Below are positions 1 through 12,265 of a DNA stretch of 64,000 bases, in pieces (the stretch's first letter is position 1; each line of letters starts with the position of its first letter). The notes beneath the pieces were generated by a model, which ran no database searches, was not told where the DNA came from, and saw only the letters and a program-made list of their open reading frames with translations. Source of the DNA: Cardiocondyla obscurior (lineage: Eukaryota; Arthropoda; Insecta; Hymenoptera; Formicidae); NCBI RefSeq assembly GCF_019399895.1, contig NC_091873.1:5693501-5757500 (forward strand), given 5' to 3'. The position numbers and the translations under genes were made by a program.

Positions 1-3000
1 TCATTAATCGTTACTGTATGCTCTTTTATTCAATCTCTAATAATTGTTCAAATTTATCGCAAATAATCTGAAATTATGCCCGTCGTTATGCGAATTGACA
101 TCTAGTTCGAAAACCTTAATTTTTGTCGCCAAAATGAATCCTTTGCGTCGACTTTGGTGTTGAAATTTACACTTCGATTAACTTTACACAATCTATTTGT
201 CCGGCTTCATTGTCAAAATCCATTATTTTTCGACCCACTAGTTATTTCACATATTCTACATTATTCGATCACTAACTTTGTTAAACTAGTCTTTGCATTT
301 TAATTTTAATTTGCTCGCAATCATCGGGACATAAGCTTCGAACTTTTCTGAAGTGTAATTATAATTTTGTAGTTCATAGAATCGTTACAAATCAGGGATT
401 TCGATTAATACATTGGTACCGATAAGATTAATCATCCTCGCACCGAATTATCTCTTGCACAAATTGATTTAAATACCATTTTCCTTTTTACTCTTCTTCG
501 GCATCGTTTTGACGAGTTTTGCTTGGAAAAAAATTTCGTTTTTATCTCGCGATAACGTCCGATTTGGTTCACTGATCTCCGGGCAATGTCACATTTATAC
601 ACAACTCGGATCACTTCCGCAAGTAGTTCCAATAGCAGTTTGGAATTGACGAATCCGACGATTTCCGATGGAATGGATCGTGGATGAATCGCGGCAGCGA
701 CCCCGAGGCGACGATTGAAAACGCCGTTTGTCGCTGGTAAAGATGACGTGTGTGCTCCGCTTGCTAGCGAACCGCGAGAAGGTTCCAACTGTGCCGCGAA
801 GGGTGAAGGGTGAGAGAACGGGAGAAAGCTTAGCAGCAACCACCGATGGCGTGGGCGGTACGATGGGCGGAGCGATACGACGGCCCATCCTCGTTGCTCG
901 ACCGGCGTTATCCTTAAAATGGGGCTATTATCCCATAAAATTTTTCATCCCCGCGTTTCTCCATCCCCCCTCGTACGTTCTTTCCCACTTTTACCCATCG
1001 CAAATGTCGTAATGTAGCTATTTCGTTTCTGTCTGCCGCGCAAGTTACTCGAATTCTCAATAGATAGAACGAGGTGCGACCGACATCAAAAGTGCAGACG
1101 TAGGATCGCTCTTCTCATTTTTTTCGACACTTTGAATCGATCCTCTTTCGGAGCTTTGAGGCACTGTTCCTTCCTCGGTTTAATTCGTTCACCGTCACGG
1201 CGACCACCATCGACCCCCAGCGTCGCTTTGAAAACTAGACGTCGGCGGTATTCTCGTGCATCATCGCTTTTTAAGACCTGTGACGTGATATCTTATCTTT
1301 TCGTTCTGATTCTTTAAATCATAATGACGAGGTAAATTATTTATATTTTTTTAAAAAGGAAAAAAAATTACTTATTTATCATACACTTGAAATTGTTAAA
1401 AGCTTTAACATATCTTTCGTTATGAAATTAATTAAAGTGGTTTAATTTATTATAATTTTTAAATACACATTTCTAAAAATAGGTTTATTAATTCTGTAAA
1501 TATTTTTTAGGATTTCGTTTTTTTACATGAAAGTGTTTTTATTTGTGTATAATTACTTGAAAGTTTTGAAATTGTTTTTATTTAATTGATTTACTTGTTT
1601 GAGGAAAGAAAAAAGTATGTACTTATAATTTTTATAATTTATTTATGTTATTTAAAGAAATGTTACATTTTTTTTTTAAATATTATCGAGTAAAGTCTCA
1701 AAGTTTTATAATTAACTAGACGGCTTTAAACAATCCATCGTACAATTTTGTACAATTTACATTTTCGAGCGAAAGGAAGAAGGAACGTCTATGCTAACCG
1801 TTTATCAATGTTAATAAAACATTAGAGCACCAACGTAAATGCCTAGAACAAATGTCAGAACAAAAGGATAACCAACGCCAAGATAAATGTGGAAATTCAA
1901 TTTCCTACCTACAAAATATGCGTGAAACGCATCGTAGTTATGGCGCTCGCTATCCGCGCGTCCTCGCCGCTTATTATAAAAGATATTCAGAAATATCCAA
2001 CGTGAAAAGTAAAAGCGCCGGCGGTGAAATGCATTGTAAAGGCCGTGAGAGGGATGAGTTGCATCAGTCGCTCACAAGGAGTGTCGAACGAGAAAGATGT
2101 AGGAGAGAGAAGGCTCGCGAGGCAAAGAGGGTAGATGGGATTTCGACCCCGCAAAGGATCGACGAATAGGGTGGCGAATGAATACCTAGTATGGATTCGC
2201 CGGGAGCCAATAGCAGTGCATGGTGTCCTCCCTCGTTCGAGAGAGAAACGCCAATCGGATGTTCTCGCCGTTGGCGTAACTCTCGGCAAGAAGAATGGTG
2301 AAGGATGAAAAGAGGGGAGAGGTGAAGGAGATAGGGGTGGCGCGACGGCCCGACGGCTCTACCTGCCTGCCCGGCTGATAAAGACAGACAGACTTCCCTG
2401 TCTTTCGTGCCAGATCATACCAGCTTTTGCTAAGACGGCAACCCTCGGTGTGCGGGCACAACCACACCTCTACTATCGTTTCGGTAACCACCTACCTCCG
2501 CCGCTCACTTACACCCACTTTACCCAGCAACACCATGATACGCTTCGACACCTTTCTTCGTATTACGCCGTTGCCCTTTAAACATCGTCTCACCTCGCCT
2601 CGCTCCTTCCACCGGTATCAATGCTCCCCTCCGCGTAATTAACTGAAGAGGAACACAAATTACGTTTCATCGATAAGTACGTCTTCATCGGTATATAGAG
2701 TCAAACGCATCCGAATTTCAAATGATTTTCAAGACGACGTTGAACGTGAAACTGCCTCGAATCCCCGTTGCCTTTCAACGCTTCGATACACTGTGTATAA
2801 TATACAAGATCTATAATTTTTCATTTAAATAGAGCTCGCATCGTTTATTTCTTATTTGCTCTTGGATAATTTCATCGTTACTATTATTACGTATTTTTAT
2901 ATTTTATAGGCGTATCTGGAGGCTTATTACTTTTACGGGAAATTTATATTCTATAATTAAATACGAGGAGTATACCTGCCTTTAATTTTTATAAAGAATA

Positions 3001-5480
3001 TTTGGCCAAAGTATATCAATCATTTTGCAAATTAATTTCATTGTATTGATAAATCTTATCCTGACGGGTCTTGAGCTGGCGAGAATTTAATTCGATTCTA
3101 AAATGTGATGGCCGGGAAGACTTAATACGTTGTTTGCCGTGCAAGAGTTTAGCGTTGGCACACGTGTCACGCCATATGACGAGCGTGCATATCACAATGT
3201 GTCGCACGCAAGCACTTACGCGACACTCGAAAGAGTTCAGGCTCGAACATTGACGCGAAGTACGTGTCAATACAATATCTCAATAACGGCAGATCAACGA
3301 TTAGTCAAGACAAAATTTTTATTAATTGGTCGAGGCTGTGTAAAAAGAGAAAGACGAGAAGTGTACGTGCGCACGTATACACGAGAGCACGCGTACGCAT
3401 GAAAAGAGAAATCAAATTAAACATTTTTCTCAAATATGTTCTTTTTTCTTTTTTTTTTTTACTTAAATTTATATTTATTTATTAATAAAAAAATATTATT
3501 TTACATTACTATAAAGATATACGCGTATTATAAGATAAATTGCTTTAATTTTATTAAAACAATTGCAATATTTAAATTTATAATTGCCAGAAAGATAATG
3601 TTTATGTTAAATAATTTTTATAGAATTAATTCTTTTTGTTACAATTTTTTTTTATATGTATATCTCTCTTTCTCTTTTTCCCCACCCCCCTCAATTTATC
3701 TGTCTATCCGTTTTTAATTAAATTACCTTACATTTCATACTATTATTAAAAAAAAAAATTTTTTATCTGCAGTAAGAATCGCACGAAACCTTTTCTCTAA
3801 TATCAATATAAGCCAGCACTCGACAGCTCAAAATATTCGACTGGATGAAAAACAGACTACTATGACAATCGCGCTGCCACTCTATCAAATTCATTTACGA
3901 TGCAGGTATATTCACACAACGTAGACCAGCGCGCAGAACCAATATTTCATTGCTGAACGCGTTTGCGTCTAAAAATAAAGAAAGCACTGCTCTTCGTTAT
4001 AGTCGAGTAATCTCGTTTCCATCACTTTACAAAGTGGAAAACTTGCACTGTTGGTCCGAACCATTATATCCTCTTTGTCGCTCATATTCACATCATATAA
4101 CCGCCGCTCTCTTCCTACGCTTTTAAGTTTCTCTGCGACGAGGGGAGCTACGGCGGACAATATATCAGTTTACAATGATAAAAAGCAAACACAGGAAATA
4201 ACGCGAGGAATTACTGAACCAAACAATATGTCCCCTGTCTCAGGAGAGATAGAGCGTATTTCGAGCGAGTTGTCCGCGCCCCTGCTAGCAGCATCCGACG
4301 AAGGGTGCGTCGCGTGTATTTTCCTCACAATACGGTCAGAATATTGTTTTATTTTACGCGACGGGAAGGGTAATATATCACGTCGGCAACATTGAAAATT
4401 GTCTTATTGCCGCGTTTAAAACGATCGCGTAACACCGATCATTATATTTTAGAATTATTATTTTAAAGCGTATTAATTAAGAATGCGTTTGAAAATTTCT
4501 AAACGACGGAAAATAGATAATTCCGCGAATGTTTCTTATTATAAATACATATGTGAAGGTTCACGTATGCGGAGGAAATTTTATTAATTAATAAAATTAA
4601 TCTGAATGTTTACGGCACGAAAGTGCAATAAATATAAATATAGTTTCAAGAATGAAGGACCCATCTTGGTTGACCGAGGTGTTAGCTTTTCTTCGGTCTG
4701 AGCATTTCGTAGGCGATGTGCTTCCAGCTGGAAGCTCATTTTGCTTCGCACAGACGACTTGTTCTACGAATCCGCTGTTCTCTCTTTCTCTTTACCTTAT
4801 TTATATCTAACAGTCTCTCTCTTCCTCTTGTTCTCTCTTTGCTATTCATATATCCGAGGTAATGTCTATCTCCCTTGGTACCGCAAGCACACAAGCCACC
4901 GACAAGAAGTAGACAATTCACAATTAGCAAACACAAACAGAACTACGAGTGGCTTCAAGTTGCTTGGGACGCGGTAGCAGCGGGTTTAGCCGGAAGCGAG
5001 TGATGGGGTAAAGCTTCTGGGATGCAAAGCGACTAGTTTGACGGTCCCCGAACGTCAATTTCCACTACGGAATCATCCCTTTTTTTTCTGCTCTGGTTCG
5101 AAGGCATGCATATACGAGGTAATCCTTAAGTAGTTGCTCATTTCATAGTTACGTACTTGAATAAATTTCTATATGTAACGAAATCAATTAATATACTTTA
5201 TAACGTTAAGAAATGATTGAAAATTAGAAACTATTTAAATTTGCCGAAATTGCTATCGATTTAATGGTGAAAGTTAATTTTAAAATGTACATGTTTATTA
5301 AACAATCATGAATTTGCGACTTTAAATCGACCAAATTCTTATAAATTAAGTATGTTATTTAATGACATTTGTTCACGTTATTATGCATAAAATTTGATTA
5401 ATGAAAGGATTAATAATAAATATTATAATTTATAATTAACAGTAAATATATAAATTACTAATATACCCAGAGGTATATGG
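1..5480. other. Gene-free AT-rich stretch
   Basis: I find no gene here on either strand. The open frames are short, of low complexity and match no family I know. GC-richer islands lie at about 600-1010, 1900-2640, 3070-3400 and 4670-5110, inside long A/T-rich sequence with many homopolymer runs. The islands could be regulatory, or the non-coding end of a gene lying left of the window, but nothing in the sequence decides this. Confidence 0.5.
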
Positions 5481-5483
5481 TGA

Positions 5484-5765
5484 TCGATCTTTCTTGTTCG
5501 TACACCCGTTATATACTCATCAGGCTCTCACTATTGCGTTGGAACACTTGAAGCTCCGACCAGTTACGGCAACAATAGGCTTTGTCTTCGCACCGTCGGC
5601 GTTCACAAATTGGTGGAAATCTTGATTAAAGGTGCAATTCTCTCCGTTGCTGACTGCGGCAACAAACATAAATGCTCTCGTTTCTTTATATTAGATGAAA
5701 ATGAAGGAAAATGTTTTCTTAATTGTACTTGCAAAAAACGATTAATCAATGATCACGATCTTTAA
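5484..5765 (+). other. Cysteine-containing open frame without a start codon
   Basis: A stop-to-stop open frame of 93 codons runs from a TGA at 5481-5483 to a TAA at 5763-5765. It has no ATG. Seven cysteines occur at codons 18, 34, 58, 64, 77, 81 and 83, the last five spaced C-x5-C-x12-C-x3-C-x-C in an otherwise AT-rich part. An AG at 5522-5523 (tactcatcag) could be a splice acceptor, which would make this a terminal coding exon or the remnant of one. I recognise no family. A 93-codon open frame is not rare by chance in 64 kb, so coding status is doubtful. Confidence 0.15.
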
Positions 5766-6829
5766 ACTGACATACGTTTAAAGCAATCTTTATCATTAAC
5801 ACGTGTATTAATTATAGGCTGGCCAACGTCAAAAGTTATAAATAAAATTATTATTATTACTATATAATATTTAAAAAATATTACAACTACTTTGCGCCAA
5901 GCAGGACTCGCTGTAAATGTGATTTTATTTGACGCCGCAAATACGGCGAGACATTTTTGCATTTTCTTTTGTTCAATAAAGAAAGGAGAATTCTCCAAAC
6001 GATTTTTAGCCTCGAATGGGCTACAGGCAGTGTTACCTATCTTATGCAAGCCACCGAGTTGAGAGCGGTGGCAAGATGATTGTCGCTATCGTTGGTTATC
6101 GATTTTTATCACTTGCGCGTACGGCGATATCGATGCAGCATGATTCTGGAAGACTGGTTTATTGAGCTTTATTTGCAGAGCTCCCACCCTCATTGACTGC
6201 TGCAGGTCACAAGCTGTTTGCGACTAAAATAGTATATCATTCTCACAACCATAGCGCAAGGGCTGAAAGGAATTTTACAGTACGTTTGTTTGGCAGAAAT
6301 TTTTTTCGATATGGTTTTACGGAATTAAAAGATCTTTTACGCGATTAAAATGCGTACAAATCACGAGTGCTTCGGTTAATTTAAAATAAATAATGCAAAA
6401 AGGAGACAGTTTAAAAATTAATTAAAATTTATGATAAATAGTAATACAAACAATTTTTTAATTTCCTTGATGTTAACTTTATAAAGTTACTATATTTTTA
6501 TTATTTTAAAATGTGACAACGTTTATAGAGACTTGTATTGACTGTAATCGGTAAGTCCACGTTATGGAATCACGTATGTTAACAATTGTCGATAACGCAT
6601 ACGCCAAAAATCACGATAAAAAAAAAGAAAACAATCATTAAGAATGAAACGTGACGAGATAAATTAGTCATGATTAGTCAACCAACGCTTCAGTAGTCGG
6701 CTAAGCCGACTCGACTTTAAATCAGTTTGGTTATAACGATATAAAGTCACTTTGTTCTGTCGTTAACGTTATTCATATGTTGCAGAGATACTAAAAAAAA
6801 TATATGAATCAGTTATTTACTGCTCGAAA
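5766..6829. promoter_or_regulatory. 5' flank of the BtpA-family gene
   Basis: No gene is seen. The stretch directly precedes the start codon at 6830 on the + strand and presumably holds its promoter and 5' UTR. The segment from about 6050 to 6260 is richer in GC than its surroundings. I could not identify a TATA box or initiator with any confidence. Confidence 0.3.
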
Positions 6830-8392
6830 ATGTTAAAATTCCGAAAATTATTTCCACAATCTTGCTCAATCATAGGAATGGTGCATGTGGGAGCTTTACC
6901 AGGTAACACTTTGATTATATTAGAAACTTCAAGACAAGTTTATGAACTTTACTTATAGGAACACCAAAATATGGAGGCTGCAGTAGAAAAATTGTGGAGA
7001 ATGCAGTAAAAGAAGCATCAATGTATGTCGATTGTTGCGTGGTAAAGTGGAACAACATACTAAATGATATTACCTTTAAAAAAAAAAATTATTACACATT
7101 AATTTAAATGCTGATATATTTTTTAGGATGGTATTCTGATAGAAAATATGCATGATGTCCCTTACGTTAAACAAAAAGACATATCGCCAGAGATTACGGC
7201 TATGATGACTAGAATCTGCACAGAAATTAAGAAGGCTGTGCCACAAAACATTCCATGCGGCGTTCAAGTAAGAAATTGTGGTTAAAATAATTTTTTTTGT
7301 ATTTATTTATTATTATTTTCTCCCAATCTGTAGATAAAAAAGATACAATAAATTATAATTAAATTTAATTAATCAATCAAATGTTGTTTAATATAGATTC
7401 TGGCAGGGTGTAACAAAGAAGCAATTGCAGTTGCCAAAGCTGCTGGATTACAATTTATCAGAGCTGAAGGATTTGTTTTTTCACACGTGGCTGATGAAGG
7501 CTTTATTGATTCCAATCCTGGAATTTTATTAAGATATAGAAAGCAAATCGACGCAGAAAACATTCTCATTTTCGCTGACGTTAAGAAAAAGCATAGGTAA
7601 TATAATTTTAATATTTCTGTTCTCTCTTTTTTTATATGTCTTTCCTCGTTTTTTTTAAGATTAATAATAAAAAGAAAGTAAATAGAATTCTAAGATTAAA
7701 GAACAATATTATTTATATTGCACGACTGTTTTTTATAATGTAACTCGATTTATATTCAATAATAATTGAGTGAGTGTCAAGTAGACACAAAACAAGCCCT
7801 ACTAGGTTATGTAACTATATTTTAATTTTATGAGAAATCCGTAGTCTGTTTTTTATACTGTACGTATTTAGAACGCTGCATGTCTAATGATTCTGCACAA
7901 ATATATTATTTTTTACTAATATTTTTCTAGTTCGCACATGATCACGTCCGATGTAAGTCTGCTGGAAACGGTAAAAGCTGCCGAATTCTTTTTAGCTGAC
8001 GGCGTTATTCTGACTGGCAAGGTAACCGGTGGAGAAACAGATGTACAAGACCTTTTAGGTATTATTTATACTCTTATCAGAAATGTTTAAGTCATGTCGC
8101 TCTAGAAATAATGTCATGATGTAATTTGCGTGCCTGTCGTTGACACCAGCTGGAACTCACAATAACGTGTATCATGTTACATCTTCCAGAAGTCCAGAAG
8201 TGCGTTGCAACGAAACTTCCAGTCCTGATCGGTTCGGGTGTTACGTTGGACAATATAAATAATTACACGGATACGGCGGACGCATTAATCGTAGGATCAC
8301 ACTTCAAAGTAGCTGGACGATGGGAGAACGAACTCGACCCCACGAGAGTTCGTGCCCTTGTTAAGAAATTAAAAAAACGACGATTACGATAA
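6830..8392 (+). CDS. BtpA-family TIM-barrel protein (F13E9.13-like)
   Basis: Six exons join in phase: 6830-6902, 6959-7041, 7127-7267, 7397-7596, 7931-8058 and 8190-8392, giving 275 aa and a TAA stop. All introns are GT-AG. The N-terminus carries IGMVHVGALPGTPKYGG (residues 15-31), followed by DGILIENMHDVPYV (53-66). Both are hallmarks of the BtpA/F13E9.13 family, (beta/alpha)8 barrels related to photosystem I biogenesis protein BtpA. Near the C-terminus, LIGSGVT (221-227) and DALIVGSHFKVAGRWEN form the expected phosphate-binding end of the barrel. The length is normal for the family. The substrate of the animal proteins is not known. Some family members are labelled mitochondrial; here only a short basic leader (MLKFRKLF) precedes the barrel, so targeting is uncertain. 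An AATAAA at 8397-8402 follows the stop almost immediately. Confidence 0.93.
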
Positions 8393-8824
8393 CTGCAATA
8401 AATAATTCGTAACGAACCCAATGATTAAAAGAAACGATCAATTAGCCACCTAACACCATCTAACGATATCCCGCCAAAAGACCAGTCGCAAAAGCCGAGT
8501 TTTATTGGACAGCGCTCGACGCTCGACGCTCATCGCGTCCAGTGCGGAAATGGTCTAACGACGCATTGTAAACGTAGTTTTACGCGAATCCCTTTAGTTC
8601 CTCGTCGCAGACGTGGTAGCGCTGTGCACGTCCTTCTTTTCAGAAGGTTAGACCTTCTATAGCTGGCGTATGAAATTTTCTGATGCAATCTTTACGGAGC
8701 AGCGTGTGACAGCAGGAGTTGAACCTATTTCGTTCAATTTTTCTCGTATGCTTTATGTCGCTTAAGTTTGAAGTAAACTACAAGTTTTCTTCTTTCAAGA
8801 CGTGGACACTTAATAATCGACAAA
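8393..8824 (+). promoter_or_regulatory. Intergenic spacer and eIF2beta 5' flank
   Basis: Only 432 bp separate the BtpA-family stop codon from the eIF2beta start codon, so the 3' end of one transcript and the promoter and 5' UTR of the next must both fit here. The region contains short direct repeats (gctcgac) near 8517-8531, a pyrimidine tract (ccttctttt) near 8632-8640, and a perfect 7-bp inverted repeat AGAAGGT-TAG-ACCTTCT at 8642-8658. I could not locate a transcription start site. Confidence 0.35.
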
Positions 8825-11312
8825 ATGTCGGAGGAAGATTCGGTACGTACAGTATTATTTACGATTTAAGTCTAATGTTAAATCGGCATGGTATACTGTC
8901 CTACTTAAATTCGGTTTGTCGTAATAAATTTGGCTTCTTTAATTATTTATTTTTTTATTAATTAAATAATTGTTAAAAAATAATGTTGCAGATAATTGAA
9001 AGAAATAATTCCAACCTCAAAACTCTTAGGAAAAATATGTTATTGTTAATATCGTTTTATGTTATTACAATTTTTAGTAATAACAAGATTAAAAACTATC
9101 TGCATGTTTATTCTAGATTATTATTTTTATTAATATTTTTTTATATTATTTATAAAATAATCTGCTTTATGTAGATGTGGTTTGTTTTAATGCATTGGTG
9201 CTCGTTAAACATTACTAGGTATTTGATCCGACTCTAAAAAAGAAGAAGAAGAAAAAGAAGACCGCTTTTGATATTGATGCAGCTTTTAATGAAGGAGGTA
9301 GTGGTGGTGATACATCCGAAAATGCTATTGACAAAGAAAATCAGGAATCAGAACCAATAGTAGTTGAAGATGACGAAACATTGGATTTGGAAAACTTTGG
9401 TAAAAAAAAAAAGAAAAAGAAAAAGGCATTTAATTTAGATGAATTAGAAGCAGCTTTGCCTGACACAAAAAAAGAGGTATAAAACATTTTTAAAGACTAA
9501 GTCATTATATTTTTAATAATTTTAAACCTTATAATTATTTATTATTAAGTATTCAATTTTTATATATTTTTATATACATTTATTTAATTTTATTTAATAA
9601 AAAAAAATGTATATAATTTATTAAAAAAAATTTTATTTAATTAAAATTTATTTAATTTATTAAAAAAAAATTTATTTAATAAAAAAAAATTTTATTTAAT
9701 TAAAATGTTTATATACATTTTTGTTAAATGATAGATGCTAAGATAAATATTTGAAAAGTAATTTTATTTTGTTACCGAATAAAATAGGTTTTTTTTTAAT
9801 ATCAGAAATAGTATTTGGTTGAAAAGTGGCTTACATTTGTACAAAAGTTATATTAATTTAACAGGAGCCTATAGAGCAACAGGTCGAAGAAATCATGGTA
9901 GATGATGACTTCGATTTAGATATGGATTTCTCAAAGACGAAGAAAAAGAAAAAAAAGAAGAAGGACCTCGACGAATTGGTAGCTGAAGAAGAGCGCAAGG
10001 AGATCGAAGATAAGGAGAATGGTATGTATCAATAAGAAATGACTTTTCCCAATATGTTTTTGCATCTAGTTGTTTATGTTCATTCATTATTTGTTAACAT
10101 GCTGCACTGAATCTGAGCGAAGTGCAGAGTATGGTAAGACATATGCTTGGTGTACTAATTATGTCGATCATGCACTTATTTAGCACTCAATAATCTTGCA
10201 CTGCTTACCTTTTTATGATAGAAACAATCTTTTTACCATTCTAATGTGCACGATTTTATAACTCCCAGCAAGTAAGACGCAAAATTTTTATAGCTCGAAA
10301 GAGTAAAGTGTTAAAAAATCAGGTGCTTTACTTTTTAATTGATATGTAAAATTGATATCTGCACGTGTGTCCGTATGTATATTTGCAATCACAAATGCAC
10401 ATTTATTAATTTATCAATTGTTATATTGGCGACGCTATACTATTCATTGCTTTCATTTGCACTTGCTTAATGAATCGTAATATTCTCACACGTAGAAATT
10501 AATGTAATTTAATTAACAGCTTTTTCAGTTACAATTTAATAAGTGATTATTTTCTTTCTCCAGTAGAGGAACCAAGTTTATGGGTAGGCTCGGATAGAGA
10601 CTATACATATGACGAATTATTAGTTAGAGTGTTTAATATCATGCGAGAAAAGAATCCCGACATGGTGGCTGGTAAAAAGCAGAAGTTTGTTATGCGTCCG
10701 CCGCAAGTGGTGCGCATTGGAACAAAGAAAACATCTTTTGCTAATTTCACCGAGGTATGCATTATAATACGGATTACTACAGTTATGGCAATAGAAACAT
10801 TATTATTGGAAATAATTTCTACTTTACTTAACACAAAATATTTCTATTTTACAGATTTGTAAAACATTGCATAGACAGCCAAAACATTTACTAGACTTTT
10901 TGCTGGCGGAGTTGGGTACGAGCGGTTCTGTTGATGGTAACAGTCAGCTAATTATTAAAGGCCGCTTTCAACAGAAACAAATAGAAAACGTTCTTAGAAG
11001 ATATATCAAAGAATACGTCACGTGTCACACATGTCGCTCGCCCGACACTATCCTTCAAAAGGACACTCGACTCTTTTTCTTGCAATGCGAAACTTGCGGT
11101 TCGAGATGTTCTGTCGCCAGCATAAAATCTGGATTCCAAGTAAGTTATTTTTTAATTAAAAATAAAATATTTTATAACGGTTATCATAATACATTTCTAC
11201 GTACGCTTATAGTTTTCATTAACGGGAGTTTATATCTGTAAACATAATTTTTTTCTTCCTTTTCCAGGCTGTCACAGGAAAACGTGCTGCTATTCGTGCA
11301 AAAACTGCCTAA
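8825..11312 (+). CDS. eIF2beta: Translation initiation factor eIF2 subunit beta
   Basis: Six exons join in phase: 8825-8842, 9219-9476, 9865-10021, 10564-10754, 10855-11139 and 11268-11312, giving 317 aa. Known animal proteins are slightly over 300 aa. eIF2beta is part of the eIF2 heterotrimer that carries initiator Met-tRNA to the 40S ribosome in the cytoplasm. The N-terminal half has three blocks of eight lysines (13-20, 68-75, 118-125). In this family these K-boxes bind eIF5, eIF2B-epsilon and RNA. The core domain follows (LWVGSDRDYTYDELL onward). A C4 zinc ribbon lies at Cys265-x2-Cys268 and Cys286-x2-Cys289, and the protein ends KRAAIRAKTA. The first coding exon encodes only MSEEDS. Intron 2 (9477-9864) is very AT-rich, with repeated ttatttaatt/poly(A) units. 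AATAAA signals lie at 11341 and 11362. Confidence 0.97.
9590..9720. repeat. AT-rich imperfect repeat in eIF2beta intron 2
   Basis: Alternating blocks of ttatttaatt and runs of eight or nine A repeat several times, giving local direct and inverted repeats. It lies wholly inside the intron between coding exons 2 and 3. It looks like simple-sequence expansion; no mobile-element features are visible. Confidence 0.6.
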
Positions 11313-12265
11313 GCAATTCTCTATTTAAGATGTTAATGCAAATAAAATATTGTCGAATATAAATAAACAATACAAGTAATTGCATCTCGAATTAATTTGA
11401 ATTTTGCATTGTAGATAGTATTAATACGAACTTAAAAATTGATACAGTTGATTTTAATGTAAAGAGAAATTAAGACGACTTGATACTTTCATCTTAATAA
11501 TCTTAAGCATTGAAGTCTTACATTCTATAAATTATAGTATTTTGATTTTTTATACTTTGAATACTTTAATTCTTTTTTAAAACAATTCTTAATTAAGTGT
11601 TTTTTATTTTAAACATTTTTCCTAATTATAAAAGATTTTAACTGTTACAACAAATAAATTTCAGATCCACATTCTTCAATTTGCTTTAAATTATTTAAGA
11701 AAATCCTGATGAAGAGTTTTTATTATTAAAAGAAAATATATATGCAGATATATTAAAATAACTTTTGTTAAATTTGCCAATAATATTATTTTCAATTGAA
11801 TTAAAAAAGACGCAAGAAGACAGCAGCAGAAATACACGAACACCATGAACGAAATAACAGGTAACCCAATCACATGCGTCGTACGGCAGACTTTTTGATC
11901 GCGCTGATTGGCTAGGAAATAGAAATATTTTCATGTTACTGAAGACTTACTATTTTCTACCCAATCAATGCCCACAAAATCTTTGTCGTACGATGCATGT
12001 ATTATTATTCTTATAGGTTACTATGCCTGCTCGGTCTGTTACACCGCAATACATTTGGCGCGTTTTATCATTGAGTGCCTTTAAACATACTCGAGTTATC
12101 TGAGGTACGTAACGTATTGTTCTCCCAATTCCCCTCACGTGTGTCATCATATCATTTGCCCGATTAGATTGCGAGATCGGAAATAATTGCATGAAAGGCT
12201 GCTTTGCGGGAACACCAACGTGCGGCTGATGCCGAGCTAAGCAAGTCTCGGTTAGGACAGACAAC
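11313..12265 (+). promoter_or_regulatory. eIF2beta 3' flank and RAD50 5' flank with CCAAT-like boxes
   Basis: No gene is seen between the eIF2beta stop and the RAD50 start. The first half is AT-rich 3' flank. The second half has three CCAAT-type pentamers: CCAAT at 11866-11870 and 11961-11965 on the + strand, and ATTGG (CCAAT on the - strand) at 11907-11911, about 300-400 bp upstream of the RAD50 ATG. They could bind NF-Y, but this is inference. The 170-codon open frame on the - strand across 11965-12477 is a shadow of this flank and RAD50 exon 1. Confidence 0.35.
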
